A stretch of 64,000 bases of DNA from Pseudomonas sp. Irchel 3E20 (GTDB lineage Bacteria > Pseudomonadota > Gammaproteobacteria > Pseudomonadales > Pseudomonadaceae), in contig NZ_FYEE01000013.1 in the NCBI RefSeq assembly GCF_900187645.1, forward strand, positions 62,001-126,000, in the 5' to 3' direction. Below are positions 26,472 through 35,407 of the stretch, piece after piece. A model generated the notes under the pieces. That model did not search any database. It was not told the DNA's origin and saw nothing but the letters and a program-made list of their open reading frames with translations. Both the position numbers and the translations under genes were made by a program. The number at the start of each line of letters is the position of its first letter. The stretch's first letter is position 1.

Positions 26472-27314
26472 TTATTTCGATTTGACGACCTGCATGTGCC
26501 TAGCCCCGCCGCTGGCGATCAACTCTGCCAGTTCGGCGACGTCGAGCAACGCGCACATGTGTTCGATCACGGTGCCCGCCAGCCACGGCCGTTGGCCACG
26601 GTGGGTGCGCCACTTGATTTCATTAGGGTTCAAGCGCAGCGAACGGCTGACCTGATGCACCGCCAGCCCCCATTCATAGCCCTGAACCGAGATCACGTAT
26701 TGCAGGCCCTGGCGAAAGTCGTCGCGATAGCGATCAGGCATCACCCAGCGCGCGGTGTCCAGCACCTTCAGATTGCCGGCCTGGCTGGGCAGGATGCCGA
26801 GGAACCATTCCGGCTGGCCGAACAGCGGTGTCAGCTCTTGCCCGGCCAGGGAGTAGATCGAACCCAGGCACACCAACGGCACCGCCAGGGTCAGCCCGGC
26901 CACGTCAAACAGCAGGCACTCGAACGGCTCGGCGGCCCACGCCGGGCGCCCGTCGCCTTCCGTCGGCGGCGGGGTCTGGCTGGGCGGCAGGTGCACTTCG
27001 GCCACCGGCACCACCAGGTTCTGCAACAGCGGCGCCACCGGCGATACCGAGGCCAACACCGGCGCGGGCGCTTCCCGTACGGCCACGGCCACCGGCGCCG
27101 CAACGGCTGGCGCGCGGGCCTTTTCGGCGTCGCGGGCCTGTTCTTCGAGCACGGCGGCCTGGAACTCATCCAGAGCGGCCTCGACCTCGACGACGGTTTC
27201 CAGCACCACGGCCGCCGGCGTCAGTTCTTCCTCGGTGGCGTCTTGCAGCAACGCGTCCAGGTAGGATTGCAGCGCCAGTTGCGGGCGGGTCTTGAGCTCG
27301 ACAGGACGATTCAT
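26472..27314 (-). CDS. parP: ParP, CheW-domain polar localisation protein
   Basis: 280-residue protein. The N-terminus (MNRPVELKTRPQLALQSYLDALLQDAT) is followed by an Ala/Val/Pro-rich linker (about residues 35-130) and a C-terminal CheW-like domain (from FECLLFDVAGLTLAVPLVCLGSIY). In Vibrio and Pseudomonas ParP couples the ParC ATPase to CheA, holding the chemotaxis array at the pole and preventing its dissociation. The ATG at 27314 is chosen; 27326 is in frame. parC lies 93 bases upstream in the same direction. Confidence 0.88.
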   Translation of the reverse strand: MNRPVELKTRPQLALQSYLDALLQDATEEELTPAAVVLETVVEVEAALDEFQAAVLEEQARDAEKARAPAVAAPVAVAVREAPAPVLASVSPVAPLLQNLVVPVAEVHLPPSQTPPPTEGDGRPAWAAEPFECLLFDVAGLTLAVPLVCLGSIYSLAGQELTPLFGQPEWFLGILPSQAGNLKVLDTARWVMPDRYRDDFRQGLQYVISVQGYEWGLAVHQVSRSLRLNPNEIKWRTHRGQRPWLAGTVIEHMCALLDVAELAELIASGGARHMQVVKSK

Positions 27315-27407
27315 GTGTATGCCCATGGGCCAAGCCTGTCACTGATAGATGTAAAGGTTATCGGCCGGATAGCGCTGGGGCTTGAATGGACGGCTGCGTG
27401 CTTCATC

Positions 27408-28196
27408 TCACGCCACCTGCGCCACAAGTTGTTGGGCCAGCAAATGCTTGAGCAGCGCCCGGTAGGCCAGCACGCCACGGCTTTTGCCGTCGAATTGCGA
27501 AGGCGTGACCCCGGCCCGGCTAGCGTCGCGCAGGCGCGTGTCCACCGGGATGTAGCCTTGCCAGATATCGTCGGGGTACAGGTCGCGCAACACCCGCAAT
27601 GTACCCAGGGATGCCTGGGTGCGGCGGTCGAACAAGGTTGGCACGATGCTGAACGGCAACGCTTGTTTGCGCGAGCGGTTAATCATCGCCAGGGTGTTGA
27701 CCATGCGCTCCAGGCCCTTGACCGCCAGGTGTTCGGTTTGCACCGGGATCACCAGTTGCTGGCTTGCCGCCAGGGCGTTGACCATCAGCACCCCGAGCAA
27801 CGGCGGGCTGTCGATGATCGCGTAATCGAAATCCTGCCACAGCTGCGCCAGGCTCTTGGCGATCACCAGGCCCAGGCCGCTCTGCCCCGGCGATTGGCGC
27901 TCAAGGGTGGCCAGCGCCGTGCTGGAGGGCAACAGCGAGATGCGCTCGTCGCTGGTGGACAGCAGCAACTGCCCCGGCAAGCCGTCGGGCACACTGCCTT
28001 TGTGCAGGAACAGGTCGTAGCAACTGTGCTCCAACTGGTCGGGGTCGTAACCGAAGTAACTGGTCATCGACCCGTGGGGGTCGAGATCGACCACGACCAC
28101 GCGCTTGCCGGCTTCGGCCAGCAACCCGGCCAAGGCGATGGAACTGGTGGTTTTACCAACACCACCCTTTTGATTGGCGACTGCCCAGACTCTCAT
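27408..28196 (-). CDS. parC: ParC, ParA-like ATPase for chemotaxis array positioning
   Basis: 262-residue ParA/MinD-family ATPase. The deviant Walker A is QKGGVGKTTS (residues 9-18), Walker B-like is YAIIDSPPLLGVLMVNAL, and DLDPHGSMTSYFGYDPDQ is typical of the chemotaxis ParC branch. It is small and lacks a DNA-binding N-terminal extension, fitting a protein that positions a polar cluster. It lies in the motD-parC-parP-cheW order known from Pseudomonas. Confidence 0.9.
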   Translation of the reverse strand: MRVWAVANQKGGVGKTTSSIALAGLLAEAGKRVVVVDLDPHGSMTSYFGYDPDQLEHSCYDLFLHKGSVPDGLPGQLLLSTSDERISLLPSSTALATLERQSPGQSGLGLVIAKSLAQLWQDFDYAIIDSPPLLGVLMVNALAASQQLVIPVQTEHLAVKGLERMVNTLAMINRSRKQALPFSIVPTLFDRRTQASLGTLRVLRDLYPDDIWQGYIPVDTRLRDASRAGVTPSQFDGKSRGVLAYRALLKHLLAQQLVAQVA

Positions 28197-28244
28197 TCAG
28201 ATGGTTCCTCCCGGTCGAATAGGCTCAACCGAGACATAGCGCAT

Positions 28245-29135
28245 TTATAGGGCGGGTGACGGAGAATTGACGGCGCTCTCGCGTCCCGGCGACTTAACAG
28301 GCGGCGGTGCAGTTTGTGTGCCAGCACGCTTGAGCGCGGCGTCCGGTTGCGCCTTGGCGGTTCCGGTGCCGGTCAGGCTGCGGCGTACATCCAGGTTGCG
28401 CGACACCACCAGCACCGCGCGGCGGTTGCGGGCGCGGCCTTCGGCGGTGGCGTTGTTGGCCACGGGCTGGAACTCGCCATAGCCCACCGACGCCATGCGC
28501 CCGGGGTTTACACCCTGCATGGCGAGCATGCGCACGATGCTCGACGAGCGGGCCGAGGACAGTTCCCAGTTGGAGGGATAGAGCGCGGTGTGGATCGGCT
28601 GGTCATCGGTGAAGCCTTCGACGTGGATCGGGTTATCGAAGGGTTTGAGGATGGCCGCCACCTTGTCGATGATGGTGAACGCCACATCGCTGGGCATGGC
28701 GTCGCCGCTGCCGAACAACAGGCTGGAACTCAATTCGATTTCTACCCACAACTCGTTGCCGCGCACCGTCATCTGGTTGCTACTAATCAGGTCGCCAAAC
28801 GCGGCGCTGATGTCATCGGCAATGGACTTGAGCGGATCGTTGCTGCCCTGGCCGATGCCGGCGTCGAGCTGGTCGCTGTCTTTGACCAGGGGCTGGGCCG
28901 GGGTCACGGTCTTGGCCCGTTCGTCGCCGATCTGGATCGGCCGCAGGGCACGGTCCGAGTCGGTGAACACCCCCACCAGCGCTTCGGAAATGACCTTGTA
29001 CTTGCCTTCGTTGATCGACGAAATGGAGTACATCACCACGAAAAACGCGAACAGCAAGGTGATGAAGTCCGCGTAGGACACCAGCCAGCGTTCGTGGTTG
29101 ACGTGTTCTTCAGGTTGGCGGCGACGACGGCTCAC
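28245..29135 (-). CDS. motD: Flagellar stator protein MotD (MotB-like)
   Basis: 296-residue stator subunit. A basic tail (MSRRRRQPEEHVNHERWLVSYADF) precedes one membrane helix (ITLLFAFFVVMYSIS) that carries the proton-binding aspartate in YADF. An OmpA-like peptidoglycan domain (about 150-255, with VEGFTDDQPI and NWELSSARSSSIVRML) follows. The C-terminal 40 residues are a Pro/Ala-rich tail. The start is GTG with GGGGAA upstream. Together with MotC it forms the second stator set of pseudomonads; a motAB pair elsewhere is expected. Confidence 0.93.
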   Translation of the reverse strand: MSRRRRQPEEHVNHERWLVSYADFITLLFAFFVVMYSISSINEGKYKVISEALVGVFTDSDRALRPIQIGDERAKTVTPAQPLVKDSDQLDAGIGQGSNDPLKSIADDISAAFGDLISSNQMTVRGNELWVEIELSSSLLFGSGDAMPSDVAFTIIDKVAAILKPFDNPIHVEGFTDDQPIHTALYPSNWELSSARSSSIVRMLAMQGVNPGRMASVGYGEFQPVANNATAEGRARNRRAVLVVSRNLDVRRSLTGTGTAKAQPDAALKRAGTQTAPPPVKSPGRESAVNSPSPAL

Positions 29136-29150
29136 GGTGCATTCCCCCCA

Positions 29151-29891
29151 TCAGTCCATGAAGCCTTGCAGCTTCAGCTCAATGGAGCGCGGGTTCTCGC
29201 CCTCGGCAATCGAGAGGATGCCTTCGAGCAGCATTTCCCGGTAACGGGACTGGCGCAGGGCTATCGACTTGAGCTTGCTGGCGATCGGCAGTAGCACCAG
29301 GTTGGCACTGGCCACGCCGTAGATGGTGGCGACGAAGGCCACGGCAATACCGCTGCCCAGTTGGGTCGGGTCGGCCAGGTTGCCCATCACGTGGATCAGG
29401 CCCATCACCGCGCCGATGATGCCGATGGTCGGCGCGTAGCCGCCCATGCTTTCAAAGAACCGCGCCGCTTCGATGTCGCGGCTTTCCTGGGTGTAGAAAT
29501 CCACTTCCAAAATGCTGCGGATGGCCTCTGGCTCGGCGCCGTCGACCAGCAGTTGCAGGCCTTTGCGCGAGTAGTCATCGGGTTCGGCGTCGGCCACCCC
29601 TTCAAGCCCCAGCAAACCTTCCTTGCGCGCGGTCAGGCTCCAGTTGACGACACGGTCGATGCCGCCGGCCAGGTCAACCCGCGGCGGAAAGAGGATCCAG
29701 CCGACAATCTGCATGGCGCGCTTGAACGCGCTCATGGGCGATTGCAGCAACGCCGCGCCAATGGTCCCGCCCAGCACGATCAGCGCCGCCGGGCCGTTGG
29801 CCAACGCACTCAGGTGGCCACCTTCGAGGTAGTTGCCACCGATGATGGCGATAAACGCCATGATGATCCCGATTAGGCTCAGTACATCCAT
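29151..29891 (-). CDS. motC: Flagellar stator protein MotC (MotA-like)
   Basis: 246-residue MotA homologue with four membrane helices (two near residues 5-45, two near 145-205) and a cytoplasmic loop that contacts FliG. Family motifs are GIIMAFIAIIGGNYLEGG, FESMGGYAPTIGIIGAVMGLIHVM and GSGIAVAFVATIYGVASANLVLLP. The ATG at 29891 shares one base with the cheB stop (TGATG), so translation is coupled. Length is shorter than E. coli MotA (295), as usual for MotC. Confidence 0.94.
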   Translation of the reverse strand: MDVLSLIGIIMAFIAIIGGNYLEGGHLSALANGPAALIVLGGTIGAALLQSPMSAFKRAMQIVGWILFPPRVDLAGGIDRVVNWSLTARKEGLLGLEGVADAEPDDYSRKGLQLLVDGAEPEAIRSILEVDFYTQESRDIEAARFFESMGGYAPTIGIIGAVMGLIHVMGNLADPTQLGSGIAVAFVATIYGVASANLVLLPIASKLKSIALRQSRYREMLLEGILSIAEGENPRSIELKLQGFMD

Positions 29892-31015
29892 CAGATACAC
29901 GCCTCGACCAGATGCCTGCCGATGTCGTCCAGGCCATACACCGCGTCAGCCAGGTCCGCTTTGACGATGGCCATCGGCATGCCGTAGATCACACAACTGG
30001 CCTCGTCCTGGGCCCAGACCGAACTGCCGCCCTGCTTGAGCAGGCGCGCGCCTTCGCGGCCGTCCGCGCCCATGCCGGTGAGCACCACCGCCAGAACTTT
30101 GTCGCCGTAGGACTTGGCCGCCGAACCAAAGGTGATATCCACGCACGGCTTGTAGTTCAAGCGCTCGTCACCCGGCAGGATTTTCACCGTGCCACGGCCA
30201 TCGACCATCATCTGCTTGCCGCCCGGGGCCAGCAGCGCCAGGCCCGGACGCAGGATGTCGCCATCCTCGGCTTCCTTGACGCTGATGCGGCACAGCTTGT
30301 CCAGGCGCTCGGCGAAAGCCTTGGTGAAGGCCGCCGGCATGTGCTGGATCAGCACGATGGGCGCCGGGAAGTTGCCCGGCAGTTGGGTCAACACCCGCTG
30401 CAAGGCAACCGGCCCGCCGGTGGAGGTACCAATGGCCACCAACTTGTAGGCTTTGCGCTTGGGCGCCGGCGAACTCGGCGCGGCGGCCGGCGCAACACGG
30501 GCCGGCACGGGTGCCGGGGCGCTGCGCACGGGCGCGCTGGCGCCGTAGCTGCTGGGCGCGGGGGCCGCAGCGGCAACTGGCTGGGGCGCGGGTGCGCTGT
30601 AAGCGCTAAAACGGCGGTTACTGCGCGAGATGGTATGGACCTTCTCGCACAGCATCTGCTTGACCTTCTCGGGGTTGCGCGAGATGTCTTCGAAATTTTT
30701 GGGCAGGAAGTCCACCGCGCCGGCATCCAGCGCATCCAGGGTCACCCGGGCGCCTTCGTGGGTCAGCGAGGAAAACATCAAGACCGGTGTAGGGCAGCGC
30801 TGCATGATGTGCCGCACTGCGGTGATGCCATCCATCATCGGCATCTCGTAGTCCATGGTGATGACGTCTGGCTTGAGGGCCAGCGCCTGATCGATCGCCT
30901 CTTTGCCGTTGGTCGCCGTGCCGACGACCTGGATATTGGAATCCGCTGAAAGAATTTCCGAGACGCGGCGGCGGAAGAAACCCGAATCATCCACCACCAG
31001 GACCTTGACTACCAT
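29891..31015 (-). CDS. cheB: Chemotaxis protein-glutamate methylesterase CheB
   Basis: 374-residue CheB. The receiver domain (residues 1-125) has Asp55 in VITMDYEMPMMDG. A long Ala/Pro linker (about 140-180) joins it to the methylesterase domain with the catalytic set GTSTGGP, LIQHMP and VLTGMGADG. It removes methyl groups from, or deamidates, chemoreceptors after phosphorylation by CheA. The start ATG at 31015 follows CGGAG. No cheR is in view, so its partner methyltransferase is encoded elsewhere. Confidence 0.96.
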   Translation of the reverse strand: MVVKVLVVDDSGFFRRRVSEILSADSNIQVVGTATNGKEAIDQALALKPDVITMDYEMPMMDGITAVRHIMQRCPTPVLMFSSLTHEGARVTLDALDAGAVDFLPKNFEDISRNPEKVKQMLCEKVHTISRSNRRFSAYSAPAPQPVAAAAPAPSSYGASAPVRSAPAPVPARVAPAAAPSSPAPKRKAYKLVAIGTSTGGPVALQRVLTQLPGNFPAPIVLIQHMPAAFTKAFAERLDKLCRISVKEAEDGDILRPGLALLAPGGKQMMVDGRGTVKILPGDERLNYKPCVDITFGSAAKSYGDKVLAVVLTGMGADGREGARLLKQGGSSVWAQDEASCVIYGMPMAIVKADLADAVYGLDDIGRHLVEACI

Positions 31016-31062
31016 AAACACTCCGTTAGGCGGGGCGAGGCAATCGCCCGGCCCCACCAGAA

Positions 31063-33294
31063 TCAAATACGCCGTGCGGCGTAACGCTTGAGCATGCTCG
31101 GAACATCGAGAATCAGGGCGATGCGGCCGTCACCGGTAATGGTGGCGCCGGACATGCCCGGGGTGCCCTGGAGCATCTTGCCCAAAGGCTTGATGACCAC
31201 TTCTTCCTGGCCCACCAATTGATCGACCACAAAGCCGATGCGCTGGGTGCCCACCGACAGGATCACCACGTGGCCCTCGCGCTGCTCTTCATGGGCGGCG
31301 GACGCCACCAACCAGCGCTTGAGGTAGAACAGCGGCAACGCCTTGTCGCGCACGATCACCACTTCCTGGCCATCGACCACGTTGGTGCGCGACAGGTCCA
31401 GGTGGAAGATCTCGTTGACGTTGACCAGAGGGAAGGCGAATGCCTGGTTGCCCAGCATGACCATCAGGGTCGGCATGATCGCCAGGGTCAACGGCACCTT
31501 GATGACGATCTTCGAGCCCTGGCCCTTGGTCGAGTAGATGTTGATGGAGCCGTTGAGCTGGGAAATCTTGGTTTTCACCACATCCATGCCCACGCCACGG
31601 CCCGACACGTCGGAAATCTCGGTCTTGGTCGAGAAGCCCGGAGCGAAGATCAGGTTGTAGCACTCGGTATCGCTCAGGCGATCGGCTGCGTCCTTGTCCA
31701 TCACCCCCCGCTTGACCGCGATGCCCCGCAGGATGTTCGCGTCCATGCCTTTGCCGTCATCGGAAATCGACAGCAGGATATGGTCGCCTTCCTGTTCGGC
31801 GGCCAGGATCACCCGGCCCAGGCGTGCCTTGCCCGACTCTTCGCGCTCCTGGGGCGACTCGATACCGTGGTCGACCGCGTTGCGCACCAAGTGGACCAGC
31901 GGGTCGGCCAGGGCTTCGACGAGGTTTTTGTCCAGGTCGGTTTCTTCGCCCACCAGCTCCAGGCTGATCTCTTTCTTGAGCTGGCGCGCCAGGTCACGAA
32001 CCAGGCGCGGGAAGCGCCCGAAGACCTTCTTGATCGGCTGCATGCGGGTTTTCATCACCGCGGTCTGCAGGTCGGCGGTCACCACGTCCAGGTTGGAAAC
32101 GGCCTTGGACATGGCTTCGTCGCCGCTGTTCAGGCCCAGGCGCACCAGGCGGTTACGCACCAACACCAGTTCGCCCACCATGTTCATGATTTCGTCCAGG
32201 CGCGCGGTATCGACGCGCACCGTGGTTTCCGCTTCGCTGGCCTGTTTTTCCGCCGGCGCGGCAGCGGCGGCACGGGCCGGCGCGGGGGCTGCAGCCCTGG
32301 CCGCCGGGGCTGGGGCTGGCGCCGCTGCTGCTGCAGGTGCGGGCGCCGGGGCGGCCTTGGCCACGGGGGCCGCGACAGCCGCCGCAACCGCTGGGGTCTC
32401 GGCGCTGAACTTGCCTTTGCCGTGCAGCTCGTCGAGCAGGGATTCGAATTCGTGATCGGAAATCAGATCGCCGCCCACCGCAGCGGCCGTCGCCGCAGGC
32501 GCAGGTTTGGCGTCGGCGATAGCACTTTCCAGGGCATCGACGGCAAAGTTGCCCTTGCCATGCAACTGGTCGAGCAGTGCTTCGAACTCGTCGTCGGTGA
32601 TGTCGGTGCTGGCCGCCGCTGGTGCAGCGGCGGCAGGTTCGGCGGCGGGCGCCACGGCGTCCACGGCGAACTGGCCCTTGCCATGCAGTTGGTCAAGCAG
32701 GGACTCGAACTCGGCATCGGTAATGTCATCGCTGCCACCCGCCGCCACGGCGGCGGGCGCCGGCGCTTCGGCCTGGGCCTTGACCGCATTGAGCGAGTCC
32801 AGCAGTTGCTCGAATTCGTTGTCGGTAATGTCGCCGCCGGCGCTTTCAGGCTCGGCCGCAGCCGGGGCCGGGGCCGGTTCAGCCGCAGGCGCAGGCTGGT
32901 CGGTGGCTGGCAGCGCCAGGCGTGCCAGGGCTGCCAGCAGTTCCGGCGTAGCAGCGGTGATCGCAGAGCGCTCACGCACTTGGCTGAACATGCCGTTGAC
33001 CGCGTCCAGGGCTTCGAGAACCACGTCCATCAGTTCCGAGTCGACGCGCCGTTCACCCTTGCGCAGGATGTCGAACACGTTCTCGGCGATGTGACAGCAC
33101 TCCACCAGCTCATTGAGCTGGAGGAAGCCGGCGCCCCCTTTTACAGTGTGAAAACCGCGAAAAATTGCATTGAGCAAGTCCGCATCATCCGGTCGGCTTT
33201 CCAGCTCGACCAGTTGTTCGGACAGCAACTCAAGAATCTCGCCGGCCTCAACCAGGAAATCCTGAAGGATCTCTTCATCGGCGCCGAAGCTCAT
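31063..33294 (-). CDS. cheA: Chemotaxis histidine kinase CheA with a repeat-containing linker
   Basis: 743-residue kinase. The Hpt domain (1-110) has phospho-His49 in FHTVKGGAGF. Residues 135-355 form an Ala/Pro-rich linker holding four acidic D-I-T-D-x-E-F-E-x-L-L-D modules (see the repeat entry) and no recognisable P2 domain. The dimerisation helices (about 358-420), ATPase domain (NAVDHG at 472, DDGKGMD at 512, SGRGVGMDVV at 564) and the CheW-like P5 domain (about 605-740) are intact. In Vibrio the matching linker region (LID) binds ParP for polar retention; parP is in this operon. Confidence 0.95.
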   Translation of the reverse strand: MSFGADEEILQDFLVEAGEILELLSEQLVELESRPDDADLLNAIFRGFHTVKGGAGFLQLNELVECCHIAENVFDILRKGERRVDSELMDVVLEALDAVNGMFSQVRERSAITAATPELLAALARLALPATDQPAPAAEPAPAPAAAEPESAGGDITDNEFEQLLDSLNAVKAQAEAPAPAAVAAGGSDDITDAEFESLLDQLHGKGQFAVDAVAPAAEPAAAAPAAASTDITDDEFEALLDQLHGKGNFAVDALESAIADAKPAPAATAAAVGGDLISDHEFESLLDELHGKGKFSAETPAVAAAVAAPVAKAAPAPAPAAAAAPAPAPAARAAAPAPARAAAAAPAEKQASEAETTVRVDTARLDEIMNMVGELVLVRNRLVRLGLNSGDEAMSKAVSNLDVVTADLQTAVMKTRMQPIKKVFGRFPRLVRDLARQLKKEISLELVGEETDLDKNLVEALADPLVHLVRNAVDHGIESPQEREESGKARLGRVILAAEQEGDHILLSISDDGKGMDANILRGIAVKRGVMDKDAADRLSDTECYNLIFAPGFSTKTEISDVSGRGVGMDVVKTKISQLNGSINIYSTKGQGSKIVIKVPLTLAIMPTLMVMLGNQAFAFPLVNVNEIFHLDLSRTNVVDGQEVVIVRDKALPLFYLKRWLVASAAHEEQREGHVVILSVGTQRIGFVVDQLVGQEEVVIKPLGKMLQGTPGMSGATITGDGRIALILDVPSMLKRYAARRI
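32407..32832 (-). repeat. cheA: Four-copy peptide repeat in the CheA linker
   Basis: Copies at CheA residues 155-168 (DITDNEFEQLLDSL), 189-213 (DDITDAEFESLLDQLHGKG then QFAVDA), 230-254 (TDITDDEFEALLDQLHGKG then NFAVDA) and 276-296 (DLISDHEFESLLDELHGKG then KF). Spacers are Ala/Pro-rich. Copies 2 to 4 share LHGKGxF; copy 1 is shorter. Confidence 0.92.
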
Positions 33295-33308
33295 TTTTGT
33301 GGGTGCTC

Positions 33309-34097
33309 CTAGAATCCAAGACTGGAAAGCAAATCGTCTACATCGTCCTGACCGGACATAACGTCTTCACGTTTATCGGCATGAATCTGCGGACCTTCAC
33401 CCTGCGCCAGGTGTTTTTGTGGATCTTTTTGCGCCAGGATCTCGTCGCGGTCATGCTCGATGCCCGCAAACCGGTCGACCTGGCTGGCCATCAGCACCAG
33501 CTTGAGCAAGTTGCTTTCGACTTCCGTGACCAGTTGTGTCACCCGCTTGATGACCTGGCCGGTGAGGTCCTGGTAATCCTGGGCCAGCAGAATGTCGTTG
33601 AGGTTGCCCGACACCACGCGTGTTTCTTTCTCGCTGCGGGCCAAAAAAACCTCGACCCGGCGCGCCAGATCGCGAAACTCTTCGGCACCCACTTCGCGGC
33701 GCATGAAACGTGCCCAGTCCGCGCTCAGGGCCTGGGCGTCGTGGCCCAAGCCGTTGACCAGCGGCGTGCTGTTTTCCACCAGGTCCATGGTGCGATTGGC
33801 CGCAGCCTCGGTCAGCCTGACAACATAACCCAGGCGTTCAGTGGCATCCGTGATCTGGGACACTTCTTCGGCTTGCGGCATGTGCGGGTCGATCTGGAAG
33901 TTGACGATGGCGCTGTGCAATTCGCGCGTCAGCTTGCCGACTTCCTGGTACAGGCCGCGGTCACGGGTCTGGTTGAGCTCATGGATCAGTTGCACCGCGT
34001 CGCCGAACTTGCCTTTTTCAAGGCTTTCGACCAATTCGTGGGCATGTTTTTTCAGAGTCGATTCAAAATCGCCCTGCGATGATTCGTTATGCTCCAT
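33309..34097 (-). CDS. cheZ: CheY-P phosphatase CheZ
   Basis: 262-residue helical protein that dephosphorylates CheY. The active-site helix reads QDYQDLTGQVIKRV at residues 173-186, carrying the catalytic Asp and Gln. The C-terminal peptide GQDDVDDLLSSLGF is the CheY-P docking tail, joined by a flexible linker. It overlaps no neighbour: cheY is 30 bases upstream and cheA 14 bases downstream. The ATG at 34097 gives the usual length for Pseudomonas. Confidence 0.95.
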   Translation of the reverse strand: MEHNESSQGDFESTLKKHAHELVESLEKGKFGDAVQLIHELNQTRDRGLYQEVGKLTRELHSAIVNFQIDPHMPQAEEVSQITDATERLGYVVRLTEAAANRTMDLVENSTPLVNGLGHDAQALSADWARFMRREVGAEEFRDLARRVEVFLARSEKETRVVSGNLNDILLAQDYQDLTGQVIKRVTQLVTEVESNLLKLVLMASQVDRFAGIEHDRDEILAQKDPQKHLAQGEGPQIHADKREDVMSGQDDVDDLLSSLGF

Positions 34098-34127
34098 AGC
34101 GCCCCCGTGGCGGACTGGCTTCGCGCA

Positions 34128-34499
34128 TCAACCGATGCGTTCGAAGATTTTTTCAATCTTTTCTTTCAACGCCTGGGCCGTGAAGGGTTTGACTACATAG
34201 CCGTTCACCCCGGCCTGGGCTGCTTCGATGATCTGTTCGCGCTTGGCTTCAGCGGTGACCATCAACACCGGCAGGTGCTTGAGTTTTTCGTCGGCGCGCA
34301 CATGGCGCAGCAAGTCGATACCGGTCATGCCAGGCATGTTCCAGTCCGTCACCAGAAAGTCGATGCTGCCGCTGTTGAGCACAGGGATGGCGGTAGTGCC
34401 GTCGTCTGCCTCGACCGTGTTGGTGAACCCAAGGTCACGCAACAGGTTTTTTATGATCCGCCGCATCGTTGAGAAGTCATCAACGATGAGGATTTTCAT
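34128..34499 (-). CDS. cheY: Chemotaxis response regulator CheY
   Basis: 123-residue single-domain receiver. Asp7 and Asp8, phospho-Asp52 (VTDWNMPGMTG), the threonine in LMVTAE and the lysine in YVVKPF are all present. Phospho-CheY binds FliM/FliN to reverse rotation. The ATG at 34499 gives the family start MKILIVDD with GGAC upstream; an in-frame upstream TTG is less likely. It is the first gene of the che segment, 167 bases after fliA with a terminator hairpin between. Confidence 0.96.
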   Translation of the reverse strand: MKILIVDDFSTMRRIIKNLLRDLGFTNTVEADDGTTAIPVLNSGSIDFLVTDWNMPGMTGIDLLRHVRADEKLKHLPVLMVTAEAKREQIIEAAQAGVNGYVVKPFTAQALKEKIEKIFERIG

Positions 34500-34612
34500 G
34501 TTCTTGTCCAATTCGACCTCCAAGCAGTCTTAAACGCATCCAGCACCTGGACACGCCATTTCATCAATCAGGCTGGGCACTCACCGGCGACATGGAGCAA
34601 AACGAGCCGAGA

Positions 34613-34637
34613 CCGGTACGGCGCTACGCCGTACCGG
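34613..34637 (-). terminator. Hairpin terminator after fliA
   Basis: A perfect 11-base inverted repeat CCGGTACGGCG / CGCCGTACCGG with a CTA loop, 30 bases after the fliA stop. On the minus strand it is followed by TCTCGGCTCGTTTTGC, a short T-run. It should separate the flhA-flhF-fleN-fliA transcript from cheY, so cheY needs its own promoter in 34500-34612. No clear promoter is seen there. Confidence 0.7.
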
Positions 34638-34666
34638 CCCCGTTCGCAGAGCCCCCACACTGCCTG

Positions 34667-35407
34667 TCAGCGCGCTCGCCACTCCCCCAAACGCCCCCGC
34701 AAGCGGGCCGCGCACTGGCTGTGTAACTGGCTGACCCGCGATTCGCTGACCCCCAGGACCTCACCGATTTCCTTGAGGTTCAGCTCTTCGTCGTAGTACA
34801 GCGCCAAGACCAGTCGCTCACGCTCCGGCAAATTGGCAATCGCGTCCGCCAGCGCAGCCTGGAAGCGCTCGTCTTCCAGGTCGCGCGACGGCTCCAGATG
34901 AGCACTCGCGCCATCCTCGTGCAGCCCTTCATGCTCGCCGTCCTGCAAGAGGTCGTCGAAGCTGAACAGGCGACTGCCCAAGGTGTCGTTCAAAATCCCG
35001 TAATAATCATCGAGGCTCAATTGGAGTTCGGCCGCAACCTCGTGATCTTTAGCGTCACGACCGGTTTTAGCTTCAATTGAGCGAATGGCATCACTGACCA
35101 TCCGGGTGTTGCGGTGTACCGAACGGGGGGCCCAGTCGCCTTTACGCACCTCATCGAGCATCGCGCCGCGGATACGAATCCCCGCGTAGGTCTCGAAGCT
35201 GGCGCCCTTGCTGGCGTCGTACTTGGTCGAGACTTCAAGCAAACCGATCATCCCGGCCTGGATCAGGTCTTCGACCTGGACGCTGGCGGGCAGGCGTGCC
35301 AGCAGGTGGTAAGCAATGCGCTTGACCAAGGGCGCGTAGCGCTCGATCAATTCGTATTGGCTGTCACGCGCCGACTTCTTGTAAAGGTTGTAGCCGCTGG
35401 CTGTCAT
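34667..35407 (-). CDS. fliA: Flagellar sigma factor FliA (sigma28)
   Basis: 246-residue sigma28. Regions 2 (ERYAPLVKRIAYHLLARLPASVQVEDLIQAGMIGLLE), 3 (AIRSIEAKTGRDAKDHEVAAELQ) and 4 (LPERERLVLALYYDEELNLKEIGEVLGVSESRVSQLHSQC) are complete. It directs RNA polymerase to late flagellin, chaperone and chemotaxis promoters and is held by FlgM until hook completion. The start overlaps the fleN stop as ATGA. Expression follows the sigma54-driven flhA operon. Confidence 0.96.
   Translation of the reverse strand: MTASGYNLYKKSARDSQYELIERYAPLVKRIAYHLLARLPASVQVEDLIQAGMIGLLEVSTKYDASKGASFETYAGIRIRGAMLDEVRKGDWAPRSVHRNTRMVSDAIRSIEAKTGRDAKDHEVAAELQLSLDDYYGILNDTLGSRLFSFDDLLQDGEHEGLHEDGASAHLEPSRDLEDERFQAALADAIANLPERERLVLALYYDEELNLKEIGEVLGVSESRVSQLHSQCAARLRGRLGEWRAR

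Noticed and set aside
26415..28250. A 611-codon plus-strand open frame opposite parP and parC
   Set aside because: Shadow of the par genes; arginine, histidine and glutamine rich with no known domain.
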